DNA of 64,000 nucleotides from Plantago major (taxonomy: Eukaryota; Streptophyta; Magnoliopsida; Lamiales; Plantaginaceae). Positions 45,801 through 56,909 of this stretch are shown in pieces. Within the stretch, counting starts at the first letter, position 1; each line of letters starts with the position of its first letter. The translations under genes were made by a program, and so were the position numbers. Below the pieces are notes generated by a model. That model saw only the letters and a program-made list of their open reading frames with translations, searched no databases and had not been told where the DNA came from. The stretch is taken from positions 1 through 64,000 of the forward strand of contig JAIFAC010000418.1 of the NCBI GenBank assembly GCA_026545765.1. The letters run 5' to 3'.

Positions 45801-48390
45801 TGATCTGGAAAACTATATCCACGCAATGTTCCCTACTGAACAATATCAAGTTGCGACCTTATTGCGTAAGGACTTTTCCAAGGAAGTGGCACACAAATTG
45901 GTGCAAGCCTTCAAACAGGCAGACGGTCGCACTGCATCACTACGATGGCATTCAAGCCGCCTTTACCAGACACAACAATTTATTCATTCTGAACAAGAAG
46001 AGGTTAATGAGCAAATGATCACTATTCCAGAAGTGATCAATCTGGTCTCTGAAGATGAAGAAGAGAAGGAAACTGACGAAAATGACTATGAAGATTTTCC
46101 TTCTGACCATCACAAGGATGAGAATGATAAAAAGGATGATGATGATGCCCGCACTGTGGTGGAGGAATTCCACAAGGAAACAATGCCTCACCATTTAAAT
46201 GCACACCGAGAGGACATCACAAAGAATCCTCCTCCATCACCTCGTAAATCTACCCATCCATCTTCCCAACAACAAAAGACACTATCGAACAAGTAGTTGA
46301 GCACTGAGGAAACAACTCGTAAGATATTAAATACTCAAACCGTAATCGCCAACTAAAACAACTGTTGAAGAAGAGCAATGCCCATCTTCAACTTGAAGAA
46401 GAGCTAGTTAAATCCAGAGATAAGCTCAATCAACTACAAGAACAATACTTACAAGAGACAGTAGCTTACTCTGAGGTTAAAGAGCTCCAGGATGCTGTAA
46501 ATGCTATTGGTAAGGAGCTAGATACTGAAGAAGTATCTAAAGAAAAGCATGATGCTAAGGCTGCATCACCGTCAAAAGAAAAACCATCCTCCTCTCAGAA
46601 AGGAAAGAAGCCCATCTCTGAGATGGTTGCTGGACTGGAAAATCTTGAAAATGTCCAAGAGGATGAAGATCACTGGGCTGAACACCGCAATGAACACTTG
46701 ACGGTTTCTCATCTTAAAAGGAAGCTAATTGCTCCTGAAGTTTTCAACAAACTGCCAAATGTCCACTCCCATGAATATATGAATAGATATCAAGTTTTAG
46801 CACATCTTAAAAGGGAGATGTCTTCACAAAATAAAGAAGTAATTGCCTCCGTCCCCTCAGATATGCAGAAATTCACTGAGCTCATCACTCAGAGAACAAC
46901 CAGTATGATCATTGCTCAGAAAGATCTGGGAATGGTAAGGGACGATGATGTTTCACTAGCTGAAAAAGCTTTTCATGAGGCAAGTTACACTGCTGGAAAA
47001 GCAGATGCCATACTAGGCCCATCAAGTAGCTCACTGATAAGGAAAATGGACTTATCAAACAAAATCAGGAGCTCAAGGCTGAACTTCAGAAGTTGGTCAC
47101 TGCCTACAACTACTTGCAAAAGAATTTTGAGTCCCTCTCAGATTCTTTTGTGGTACTTAGTCAGTCAACAATGATTAAGGGGGAAGAATTTGGATCTGGT
47201 CAGGGGGGAGGAAAGAAGAAATCTAGAGTTGGTGCCGCTCAGAAAGGAAGAGGAAACAAGAAAACTTCCCAGCCACCACTCAGAATAGATGATCCAAATC
47301 AAGATGCTTTGCAAATAGTAGCTACTTCCCAGCAGCCAACTGAAGAAACTAAAATGGTAACAAGGGCCATGGCAAAAAGACCTCCAAGGAGTACCAAGGC
47401 TCCAAGGAGAAGACAAGTAAGAGGGATTGATGAATCTTCTGAAGAAGAAGAAGAAGGCCAAATCAAATCCCTGGGCAATGAAGAAGGCTGCAAAAGTCTC
47501 ACAAGAATTAATCTTGGTGATGATGAAGAGACTGATGAAGATGAAGCTCCTCTTCACAGAAAAAGGAAAATTGATAGCCTAACTGAGCCCATAGCTGCAA
47601 AGCCTTTAGCAGCTAAAACACCCTCTGGAAATACCAAGTCAATCCAGGGTGGTTATTCAAGCAATCCCCCAAAGGAGAATTCTAGATAGAGAAGGAACAG
47701 GCTGAGAGCTGAATAAAGAAAAAGTCAACTTCCACTCAGGCCAGAAGAAGCCAAAATTGAGTATGTGAAGAATAACAACAATTCCTCTGTCTACAGGTGC
47801 ATTAATCATAAGAATGGCTACTGGATTCTGGAACTCAAGCACTTACTGGTAAATTCAAGGTTTCCAGAACCAATCCATAAACAGCTCATGGCATGGAGAA
47901 AAGATAAGCCAATCTTGATTAACACCAACCACATCAAAGCATGGTTGGATTTTGAAGTAATCAAGAGAACTGAAGCCATGAAGAAGGACCTCTCTGATGA
48001 ATGTCCTTATGGAAAGCCAGATGATGTGCACAGAATTTCTAATCTTATTGGAACAGGCACAAGAGCAAGACTTGCGGTGGAACCCTATGAGTCCTTCCAC
48101 TTAACTGAAGATCAATACAAGGGTGACATCGATATCCAAGATCATTTATGAATACATTCAAGCTATCAGATATCAGAATCGAGCATGCCTGGAAGTGGGG
48201 AAAGTATCTGTGGATCAAGCATTTTGTCAAAAGAAATCCCACCAAAACCTACAAGGAAGTCTGTGGATTTGCCAGAGACACAGAGATGATTGTCAGAACT
48301 CTTCTCTATGACTACTCTGATGATATCAAAAGGTTTGGTGATAGGAAATTAATTTGCAAAAGGATCCATGAGGCTGTTTTGAAGATTTGA
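42889..48390 (+). pseudogene. S2e ORF2 (large spliced ORF in env position, function unknown)
   Basis: The ATG gives MAPKLASTQKSQATTG. The N-terminal part (to about 43,615) reads VLEFYNNSTIISK and LVHWDVLACILHRCFDG. A Lys/Glu-rich part follows with repeated DELINA words (43,970-44,110). A set of short exons lies near 44,830-45,620, with clear GT..AG introns at 44,936-45,014 (79 bp) and 45,544-45,621 (78 bp). The long 3' exon encodes an acidic NLVSEDEEE stretch, a coiled coil (46,370-46,460), a basic patch (RPPRSTKAPRRRQ, about 47,378-47,420; a possible nuclear signal) and GYWILELKHLLVNSR near 47,818. It ends at 48,390. No membrane segment is seen, so an envelope role is not supported. Broken fossil with several breaks. 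Confidence 0.75.
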
Positions 48391-48738
48391 AGACTTGTCA
48401 TTTAGAATGTTCACTTGGACCTTGGTTACTCCTGTTGTTCTATTTGACTAAGTAGTTTCTGTGATATTGCTGATTGCACTGTTCTGTTATATCTTGTAAA
48501 AGTTATCTATGTTTTGTAATTGCTCTCATATCTGATGAACTTACTCTCAGATATCATTTTATATAAAAGATAACTTATCAGCAAAGATCACACCTTGTGA
48601 TTTGGTTGATATTTACTTTCTGCACTTAATTATATGAATTAAAAGATCATAAGAAATGATTAAGTGGTGGATTGTTTCCTCATCCAGATTTTCAATAGGT
48701 CAGATAGTCATCGTTGACTGATCAAAATGGGGGAAATT
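48391..48738 (+). other. S2e 3' noncoding region and polypurine tract
   Basis: About 350 AT-rich bases after ORF2 without a gene. AATGGGGGAAATTT at 48,725-48,738, directly before the LTR, is a good polypurine tract for plus-strand priming. Confidence 0.8.
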
Positions 48739-50363
48739 TGTTAGGAATATCTATTTAGATTTTGATCAGCATCCTAATGACTTATCTTAGCTCAGAAAGG
48801 TGATTAGTACTCTTAGTTCACTTGAACACTGTAAAAGAAGAAACTCACTAAGTATGATAGTCTAGCAAATCTTGTATAGGATGTTAGGTCTCGAAATGTA
48901 ATTTTTATTTTCTGAAGAAAACCATGAAGAAGGCATCCAGCAGGAAAAGTTCAACGGATTTGAAGACTTGAAGACTGCACAAGATTGCTGAAGACAAGGG
49001 TTTTCCAGAAACCTATGTCCAGATATCTTAAAGAAACAAGTGTTTCGAAACATACATGTTGCAAAAGATATCTGAGAATAAAAGGTTTCTCAGACAAGGA
49101 AAGTGCCCACAGATACCTACACTCAGATACCTTGGACATAAAATATGCTTCTGAAAAAGAAACATATTATAACAAGTTGTTTAAAAAAGTGGTATCTGAA
49201 GCTATGATGATCTCTGGAAAAGAACATGCAAAGTTTCAGAAAACTCTGATTGTATAAAGGTCTCTGATACCATGCATAGTTCCGCTGCACTTCAGACAAA
49301 ATATAGTACAGATTAAATGCATGTATGTAAATGTCTGAACAAAAACGGTAGCTTCTGAAGAAGAAGACAAACATGCTACAGTACTATATTCAGATATCAA
49401 TAGTTTGAATTTGATTTAAGCCTAACGGATATTATTCAAACGGCACTCAAATTCATCTATAAATATCAACACTTAGACTGCTTGAGAACACACACCTTAG
49501 AATACACTGAACTTACATTGAATACTCACACAAGCGCTCTCAAGCAAACTACTTACTTTCAAGCTTTCATGCACCAAAGCTCTTGATTCTAAGTAGCACA
49601 AAATTTCTAAGTGTCCTGATCCTTAACGAGCATTGTTATCTGTGAAAGAGTTGAACTAAGATTTCATATCTAAGATTCATTCTCTTGAACACTTACCATA
49701 GACTTGGGTCAGTAGAGAACAAGATACCATACATTGAAAAGTGTATTAAGGATACTTGATTCACAGAGCTATCTGAATAACTAAACAAGTTATTAAAGAA
49801 GCTCACCTGACAGACAAACCTAAAACCAACACCATATACAACGTGGAGTACAGGAAGTACTTAGTTTGGGAAACTAAGGAATAATTCCAAGGTTGTCGAA
49901 AGACAGAAGTACTTAGCTTGGGAAGCTAAGGAATAGCTCAAAAGGTTTCGAGTACAGAAGTACTGGAAAGCCGGGAATAACTCAGGGGGAACACTTGGTT
50001 GGGAACCTAGTGCATTTATGAATCAAGAAAAGATATCTGTAAGGTTACCTCATTTATCTTTGTGGATTCTAGGTCTGAGAAAGACCGAAGTGGATTAGTT
50101 GAAAGATTACGCCACCTTCAGATACCACTACAAAAAGACTCGTGTTATTTACTTTCTGCAGTTTATTACTTGTTTTACTTATATTGCAAAGTAATCGACA
50201 CTTATCTTGTCAACACGTGCACTTATCTCGTAAGTCTTTCGCCTCGAATTAAGTATCAGATATCTTCACAGATATCTGAGAAACTGTGCTTATCGACAAA
50301 AGTTTTAAAAGACTCTTCCCCCCCCCCCCGCGCCTTGTACTGTGCCGTTCTCTGGACCAACCA
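48739..50363 (+). repeat. S2e right LTR (1,625 bp)
   Basis: Starts TGTTAGGAATATC and ends GGACCAACCA. It matches the left part at 41,788, the 3' LTR part of S2a (12,830-13,388) and the reverse of the S2b LTR. A C run lies at about 50,319-50,330. A TATAAATA sequence at 49,459-49,466 is a candidate element promoter. Confidence 0.9.
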
Positions 50364-51730
50364 CCTACTCCCCCTCCAACCCCAAAACACATAGAACTAG
50401 CACAAAAACTGGAGCACAACAAAAGAGCAAATAGTACTTCACACCTCTCTGACCAGATTGTCGACTAACAATGATGACAACATCGGAAATCGACCACTCT
50501 TATTGTAAGTCAGCCAGGAAACCAAGACTCAAAATGTGCAGATTCGATTAACACCACTAATGTTGAAGGCAAAACAGAAAGAGAAAGGAATACCAAAGAA
50601 ACACACCCAACATTGCCTCAAAATGTAAAGTAAACAATTAGCATAATTTTGAGTGGGAGTGACCATGAGACAGTGAACCATGTCAAATAATCGAGCACGA
50701 TGAATCCGCCCAAAGCCGGGTTCATGCGAGTTAGGTAAACACACATCTCATGGCATAAAGATCACTCATTTGGCCATATTGGGCAATTTGGTACTCAACA
50801 AGTGAACCAGAAGCATTACGAGAATCAACACTTTTGTGTGTGTCGATTTCCAGTACAGGCCATCAACCCTCACGATATATGACACATTGTCCACGTCGGT
50901 ATCTGGATAATATTTGAACCTGCCCAACACGATCCTCGACGGAAACACTTCGAGCCCTTTTTCACAGAATTCATTAGATTTATTAAGCATAAAGAACATG
51001 AGGCAACATCAAGTGCGAGTCAAGGTACGAGTAAACAAGGCCAAAATCAGCAAAAGTGGGTTTTATGTAAAGAAAACACACAAGAGACCCGATACCTTTC
51101 AACCTTGGTTCCAAACAGCCTTTCAAACCCTAAGCATCACCACTATGAGCTCCAAAACAAGAACAGCCAGAGACCAGTACAGAAGCACAATAGCAAAGAA
51201 GCACAAAACAGAACTAAAAAGCAGAAAAAAACAGCATCACTTTTTCTATTTTTCCAATGTTGACCGTGATGCTGAGTCAACATTGGGCTCAACACGAAGA
51301 TCACAGAGAGCACAGACCAAGAGATCTTCGAAGACTGAAGAATCTTTCACTATCTAAGGGCTTGGTAAAAATATCTGCAGGTTGATTGGTTATATCTATG
51401 TGTTGTATGGCTATTACTTGCAGATTGACCAAATCCCTAAGAAAATGATGCCTAATATCTATGTGTTTTAAAGTGAGTGCTGAACAGGATTCTTAGAAAT
51501 ATTTATGGCACTAATGTTATCACAGAACATCAACAGAGTATCACTTTGAAGACCGTAGTCATGCAACATATTTTTCAACCATATCAGTTGAGTCACACAA
51601 CTCCCAGCTGCTACATATTCAGACTCAGCTGTTGAGAGTGACACACAGTTCTGTTTCTTGCTATACCAAGACACTAAATTATAACCAAGATAAAAGCAAC
51701 CTCCACTAGTGGATTTTCTATCATCAAGAT
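50364..51730 (-). mobile_element. pol: S1b fragment 3: 3' noncoding region and RNase H
   Basis: The right continuation of S1b, starting with the second CCTAC copy. It matches 2,770-4,075 of S1a: the shared module at about 50,820-50,945, the palindrome at 51,254-51,295, and then RNase H on the - strand (MSWYSKKQNCVSLSTAESEY near 51,615-51,674, IWLKNMLHDYGLQSDTL near 51,545-51,600). These are Copia RNase H motifs. Gypsy-B begins at 51,731, so the rest of S1b pol would lie beyond that element. Broken fossil. Confidence 0.88.
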
Positions 51731-52679
51731 TGTTGGGGGTTTAACTCCCCGACTACTTAGATTTATTTAACTCTTCTAATGGGTACCAAGATGAGGGGCT
51801 CTTTGCTGGATGAGGGCCAAGGCGTAAGAACCAGCGACCAACTACTTCGGTAAGGACCTGCACACTTGAGTGGGGTTAGTGCCATAAGTGTCAAACCGGG
51901 ATGAGACTTTACTCGAGAGTGACTGAGGATCCACTCTGTAATATACTGGGGATTGGGATCGATGTGACTAGCGAGATGACTTGTACGAAGTGAAGTTAAG
52001 TTACTTACTTGTTGGGATGTGTGCCTTATTTATAGGCTATCATCAAAATGGAAGGGCTAGCTAGGATTGCGCCATGTGTACGGCTAGGATTGAGCCACCA
52101 ATGCTAAGATGAGGCCCATAGCCCAATAATGAAGCTTTAGCCCATGCCAACTTGGGCTTTAGGGGTAGTTTGGTCATTATTGGGAGAGTTCTTGAGGATG
52201 TGACAGAGTCTGCCGAGGTCCCAGGTTCGGAGAGGTCGGTCCGGATGTCTGATCCGGACAAGACTCGTCATACCGAGGAAGTTCTCCTGCCTGTCTAACT
52301 CTTCCGATTCGGAGCTCCTGGGTTCAGACATCTCACTCTTTGGTGCCCACTTGCTTGGTAGCCTTATGAGATGGTCATGCTGGATCCGAGTTGACATCCG
52401 TATCGGAGTCTTTGGGTCGGGGAGGGTGCTGACTTAGCACTATGCTCCTTTCCCAGGGAGGCTCGGACCAAGGTGGGTCGGACCTATGGTTCTGGGTCGG
52501 GCCTTGCAGGTCCAAATCCTTTGTCCCTTTCTTTTAGTGTGGGTCGGACCATAGATAGTCTGCCCGGATCGGACCATTGGCTCGGACCTAAGTGCCTCGG
52601 ATCCATTGGATGACTTGGGATGCCTTAAGATTCGCTCCTAGGTCCTTTATGACGGATTGGAAATATTTCCGTATCAACA
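51731..52679 (-). repeat. Gypsy-B 3' LTR (949 bp)
   Basis: Starts TGTTGGGGGTTTAACTCCCC and ends CGTATCAACA on the + strand. Directly after it comes TATGTCCCCCTAG, which reads CTAGGGGGACATA on the - strand, a good polypurine tract. The LTR start can fold (GGGG..CCCC). It is rich in TCGGA/CCGAG words, unlike the AT-rich Copia parts. Confidence 0.85.
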
Positions 52680-53761
52680 TATGTCCCCCTAGTTTTCAAG
52701 TATCTTAGTAGAAGATAGTTGTGGAACTATTGGTTTGGGAAGCTGTTTTGAGGAAAAGAATCCGTTCTCCAGTCCAATCCGTTTCGATTTTATTGAAAAA
52801 ATGTGTACTCCGTACTTCGTGTGGCCATTGACTTAGTCTCTCTCCCCCCCCCCTTTTTCTTTTTCTAAAACATCGTTGCCATCCGAGGGACTAGGTCCGA
52901 AGGGCAACGATGTGAAGAAAAAAGAAAAAAGGGTATTTGTAATGGAGACTAAGTTTAGGCTCCGAACATCGGTAGTGTACCTTTGACGAGCTACGGTGGC
53001 GGACCGTAGGTGCGTCCCGTCCAACCAAATTTCCGTGGGTCAGGAAGGTCCGAAGAGTAATCGCTCGAGTATACGAGGTTCCTTGTGTGGACAAGTTATA
53101 TTAGACTGGTAAGCCGCTAGGCGTCCTAGAAGATGATACTCCGGAGCTCTCATGTGGTCTGTCGCCCGAGAGAGGGAGAGTTGTTGTATTCATCTATCCA
53201 AGAGGTAAATTTGTTGTACCCATTCGCCATTTCACTGGTATAATTGTACTATACCGCTGGATGGTTTTGATCGACGATGGAGATTAAATCCGAAAAATCA
53301 CGACGGTTGGAGTTCCCAATATGGCCCTCTATAAATAGAGGGGTTGGCCGGTTCATTTCTCATCGTTTAGAGAGATAATTTTTGCATTTCGAGTACATCC
53401 GAAGCAACTACCAGCAATCCGAAGCGAGCAACGAGCGGTTCAAGCGCTGTGATCTCGCAAGTAGTCAAGTCACTTTATCTAATCATCCGAGTCCAAGTAA
53501 GTTTACTTGTCTCGCCTTATGATTAAATTATCTCTGTTGTCTTTCATCTTCGTTACTCGGATGTATGCTTATGGTGTGTAGTATAGTTGATAACCAATAC
53601 GCATTTGATGTTGACTAACACCGAATAAGCGTAATCGACTCGATCTAATCGCCGTAGTAAAGCCGCTAGTTTTGGCTTTGAACTGGCCACTTTAATATAC
53701 ATAAACGACCTCTCGGACTGCCATCTTAAAGCTTACGATATTGCTTTCTCCTTTCCCTAGG
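52680..53761 (+). promoter_or_regulatory. Gypsy-B spacer with antisense-ORF promoter and 5' UTR intron
   Basis: No pol coding is seen here. CCCTCTATAAATAGAGGG at 53,325-53,342 is a perfect palindrome around a TATA box on the + strand. An intron with donor GTAAG at 53,497 and acceptor CCCTAG at 53,760 ends one base before the ATG of the antisense ORF. C- and T-rich runs lie near 52,843-52,866. Confidence 0.65.
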
Positions 53762-56700
53762 ATGTCCGAGAGTGATAGCCAAAATCGATCCGAGGCTAAG
53801 GTATATGACTCCGAGGCGATATCCTTAACCGATAGCTCCGAGGAGATTGAGATTGTGGATGATGACGAAGTGCTGGAGGTGGAACGAGCATCCCATCCGA
53901 GCCTGGAAGAGCCCGAGGTAAGTTCCTTACTGTTAGTTGTTCCGGATCCAGTCCTCCGAGGCGTCGGATTACCGCGAGTGTCCCATGTGCAAAGTTATTA
54001 GCGGCTCAAGAAACAAGTTCGCGAGTAGGAACTCGCCGCCTGGTCGGGCTAAGAATCCGAACTTCCGAGAGATCCGGTCTTTAATTCGCACCTGGTTATA
54101 ATTTTAGGAGTAATCCTAATCGAGTCCCTTCGTTCCGGATCGCAGCGCCAACTATCGAGGAAGTTCATGATACCTCTAAGCACCTCCCAATTTGAGCATC
54201 TTCGAAGAGGGCGAGGAGGATCGTGTGCATGTCGCTGCGCCTCTTCGGACTGTCGTAGAGTTAGCGTCCTCATCCGAGGAAGATGAGGCAGAAGATGGTA
54301 TGCGGGGCGAAGATTCTGGTTCCGAGGAGGAAGAAGGTGCAGAGCCATCCGCTAATGTGCTCCGTGGAAACTTCGGGCAAAGGCCGAGTCGGTGTAGCCG
54401 AGGAAGAGCGTCCGAGAGGCCGAGGAAGGGTGAGGACGTTTTCAAGTGAAGTTCCTCGCCTAGAGACCAAGTTACTCACCCGATCCGAGGGCGAGTTGAA
54501 TGAAGATGGTACTCACTACTTGTGCCTCAACCATCCGAGCCAATGAAGTAGATGAGCTCCAGAGAAGATATGAGATCCGATTGTGTGGAGATTCTCATCC
54601 CGAATCTCATGCTTTTTATAATCCGCCTCCTGCTACATATATCGGTCTATGAGATAAGTCTCCATTGCGGTGGCGGCTACCAAGATCGTCGAGTTTCGAG
54701 ATTTTGAACAGCATGGGTTTGAGTCCGCACTGCATCATCCCCAACTCCCTCGAAATTTGATGTGCTTCGAGTGCTATGTAAATATAAAGGCATCCCGCCA
54801 CCTTCGATAATTTCGTAAATTATTCAACATTAGTGTTAGTAATAGGAACACATGGTTCTATACGCTCGTATGTCGCCAGCGTACATTTTTGTTGATCCCT
54901 TGTCCTCGCTGGGAATCCAATGGTTCAAGAGGTACATTTTGTCTGTCCGCTCAAGCCCGCAATCCGCGGAGAGGCCCACGTGGCTTCGAGAAGAAGATCT
55001 TCCGAGGCAACCGCCAGATTGAAGCCACCACGGAACATCCTTGTGGATGCAAGCGTTCCATCGGAGTCAAGAGCCGGAGAAGTACTTCTTCCGAGGTTTG
55101 ATATGTCAGCCTCTGCCTTTCTTGGCCGGCTTGTCCGAGCCAAGTTTTTGTGACAACATGGAGGATTTGAGTAAGTGGTTTCTCTTTACCTCTGGTTGGT
55201 TGTCCGAGTCGGTTGTCTGTTTGTAGACTATATGATTACTTATTTGTAGATTCTATTGTATCTTGCAACTTATCGTGATTCGATGTGCTTTTACGGTTCG
55301 AGTATACGATGTCGACTATGCGGGAGTTGAAGCGAAGAAACGCCAAGGCATGGAAGGAGTTGGCGGAGGGTTCTCGGACCCGATTATCAAGACTTCCACC
55401 GCATTCGGCGAACGAGCCAAGAAATGTCATGTGTTCCGAGTGGAGGAGTCTCGAGGGTCAGCGGGCGAAGAGGCCCAAACTATCCCTACCTGCATAAGGG
55501 TAAGGTGGTGAACTAAGGGCTCAAGAAGCCTCCGAGATCCGTGTCCCGAGATCCTCCCGCAAGCGGATCGAGCGCGGCAACTCGAAAAAAGCGCTCCTCC
55601 GAAGGTCCGAATCCTCCCGCCAAGAAAGGCAAGGGAAAGGTGAGCGAGGCGCCCGAGCTGGATTCGATGCTCGGTTGTTCTTTGCTTGAGCCGGAGCGGA
55701 TTTCGGAGTTAATCGCCGCAAGGTGAGTTTAAGTTTTCGGTTTTACATCTTCTTATGGTTCGGAGGTATCTAACACTTCCGATGTCTCGTTTTTGTTTTT
55801 AGCTTGCTGCTGCTGTTGAAGCATGCTCCTTGGTGGCTGGTCGGAGGGCTAGCCTAGAGGAAGATTTAGCCAAGGCTGAGGCTGCCCGGGCGATTGAAGC
55901 ATCCCGGTTGCACAAAGACTTCTGAGCTCAAGAAGGCCATAGTCACAAACAAGAGGCCGAGTCGGAGACGGCCAAGATGAAAAGTGCCATTCGATCTTTG
56001 GAGGCTGACTTGAAAGTGCACCAAGATAGTTTGGACGATTTCGTGGCCGTCTCTAGGACTTTCAAGGATAAGATGCTGAAGGAGCTTCGGGGAGTCCGGA
56101 CAAGGGCTGTCCAAGATTTCCTTGATTCGGACTCCTACAAGTTTTTGCTCGAGTCGAAATATGATGAGGCCCGTCAAGATGGGTTTGATGCACCGTGGAG
56201 CAAAGGCTTGAGGAAGGGTTGGATTCCGAATGACTGCGACTTGGAGGCTGAGGGGGTGTCCGCCTTTAAAAATGGAGATGGCTCGGACTTTGCTCTGGAG
56301 GGTGTGTTGGATGCAGACTTGCTTAAGTGTGAATTTGTGGAGCTGGTCTGCGACGAGTCGGAGGGCAAGAAGTATAACCATGGCGGTCCGTATCTCCCAT
56401 CCTTCGTCCCTCGGGTGCTCATGTCCAGTGTTTTCGTTCCTTTGGAGGACCACTTGGAGCACAACCGAGACTGGCTGACTTTGCCCGGGCCTGTCCAAGG
56501 CTTTGATCGCGACCTTGACCTGATGGAGGAGTGTTCGGCCTTCCTAAAAGAGGTTGAGGCTCGGAGAGAACGGAGGTTAGCCCAAGCAGCCCAACAGCAA
56601 GGTCAAGCGCCTCCGGAGAAGGATACGGGGGGCCCCTCTCGGTCTCAACCTAGTTCGTCCGAGCGTAGAAAGGAAGACGGGTATGCCGGTTTTTGTAGTA

Positions 56701-56909
56701 GGTGCCTCCGCCTAAAAAACAATGTTGTTTTCTCGCTTTGCTCATCATCTTTGTTGGATAAATATATACTGGTTTTGATGAACGCTTGTTGGTTCGGCCC
56801 CTTTGGCTCTAACTATTTTTGTCACAAGAATACTAATGTTGTCGTGTTCATCCTTGGCGTTTTAATTTCAGATTTAGCAGAACTCATCAACTCTCGCAGA
56901 CTTGGATAG
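53762..56909 (+). pseudogene. Gypsy-B antisense ORF (PF04195-like, 'putative gypsy type transposon')
   Basis: Encoded on the strand opposite to pol. The first exon gives MSESDSQNRSEAKVYDSEA and an acidic run to a donor at 53,918. The middle (about 54,590-54,860) shows words like GLSPHCIIPNSLEI and a NFVNYF-like end, which recall PF04195. An intron of about 80 bp (55,723-55,802) precedes a coiled-coil exon with LAKAEAARAIEASRLHKDF and IRSLEADLKVHQDSLDDF (about 55,860-56,040), then AVQDFLDSDSYKFLLESKY, then a basic/Gln-rich end. The antisense place, coiled coil and introns fit the Tat antisense ORF described in the literature. Its role is unknown. Broken, many breaks. Confidence 0.75.

Larger units (their letters stand above)
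41788..50363 (+). mobile_element. S2e: S2-family derivative with LTRs and ORF2, no gag-pol seen
   Basis: CCTAC flanks both sides (41,783-41,787 and 50,364-50,368), and S1b sequence continues across, so this is one insertion. Parts seen: the first 550 bases of an S2 LTR, the ORF2 leader and promoter, ORF2 (42,889-48,390), a 3' region with a polypurine tract, and a 1.6-kb LTR. Gag and pol are not seen. Over the 550 shared LTR bases I count about 14 differences (about 2.5%). At a commonly used plant rate of 1.3e-8 per site per year this suggests roughly one million years; the figure is approximate. It looks broken. Confidence 0.88.

Noticed and set aside
42889-48390. True viral envelope gene
   Set aside because: No signal peptide, membrane span or cleavage motif is visible. 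The position after pol is the only support.
51726-51730. AAGAT as target duplication of Gypsy-B
   Set aside because: The other end of the element is outside the window, so it cannot be tested.
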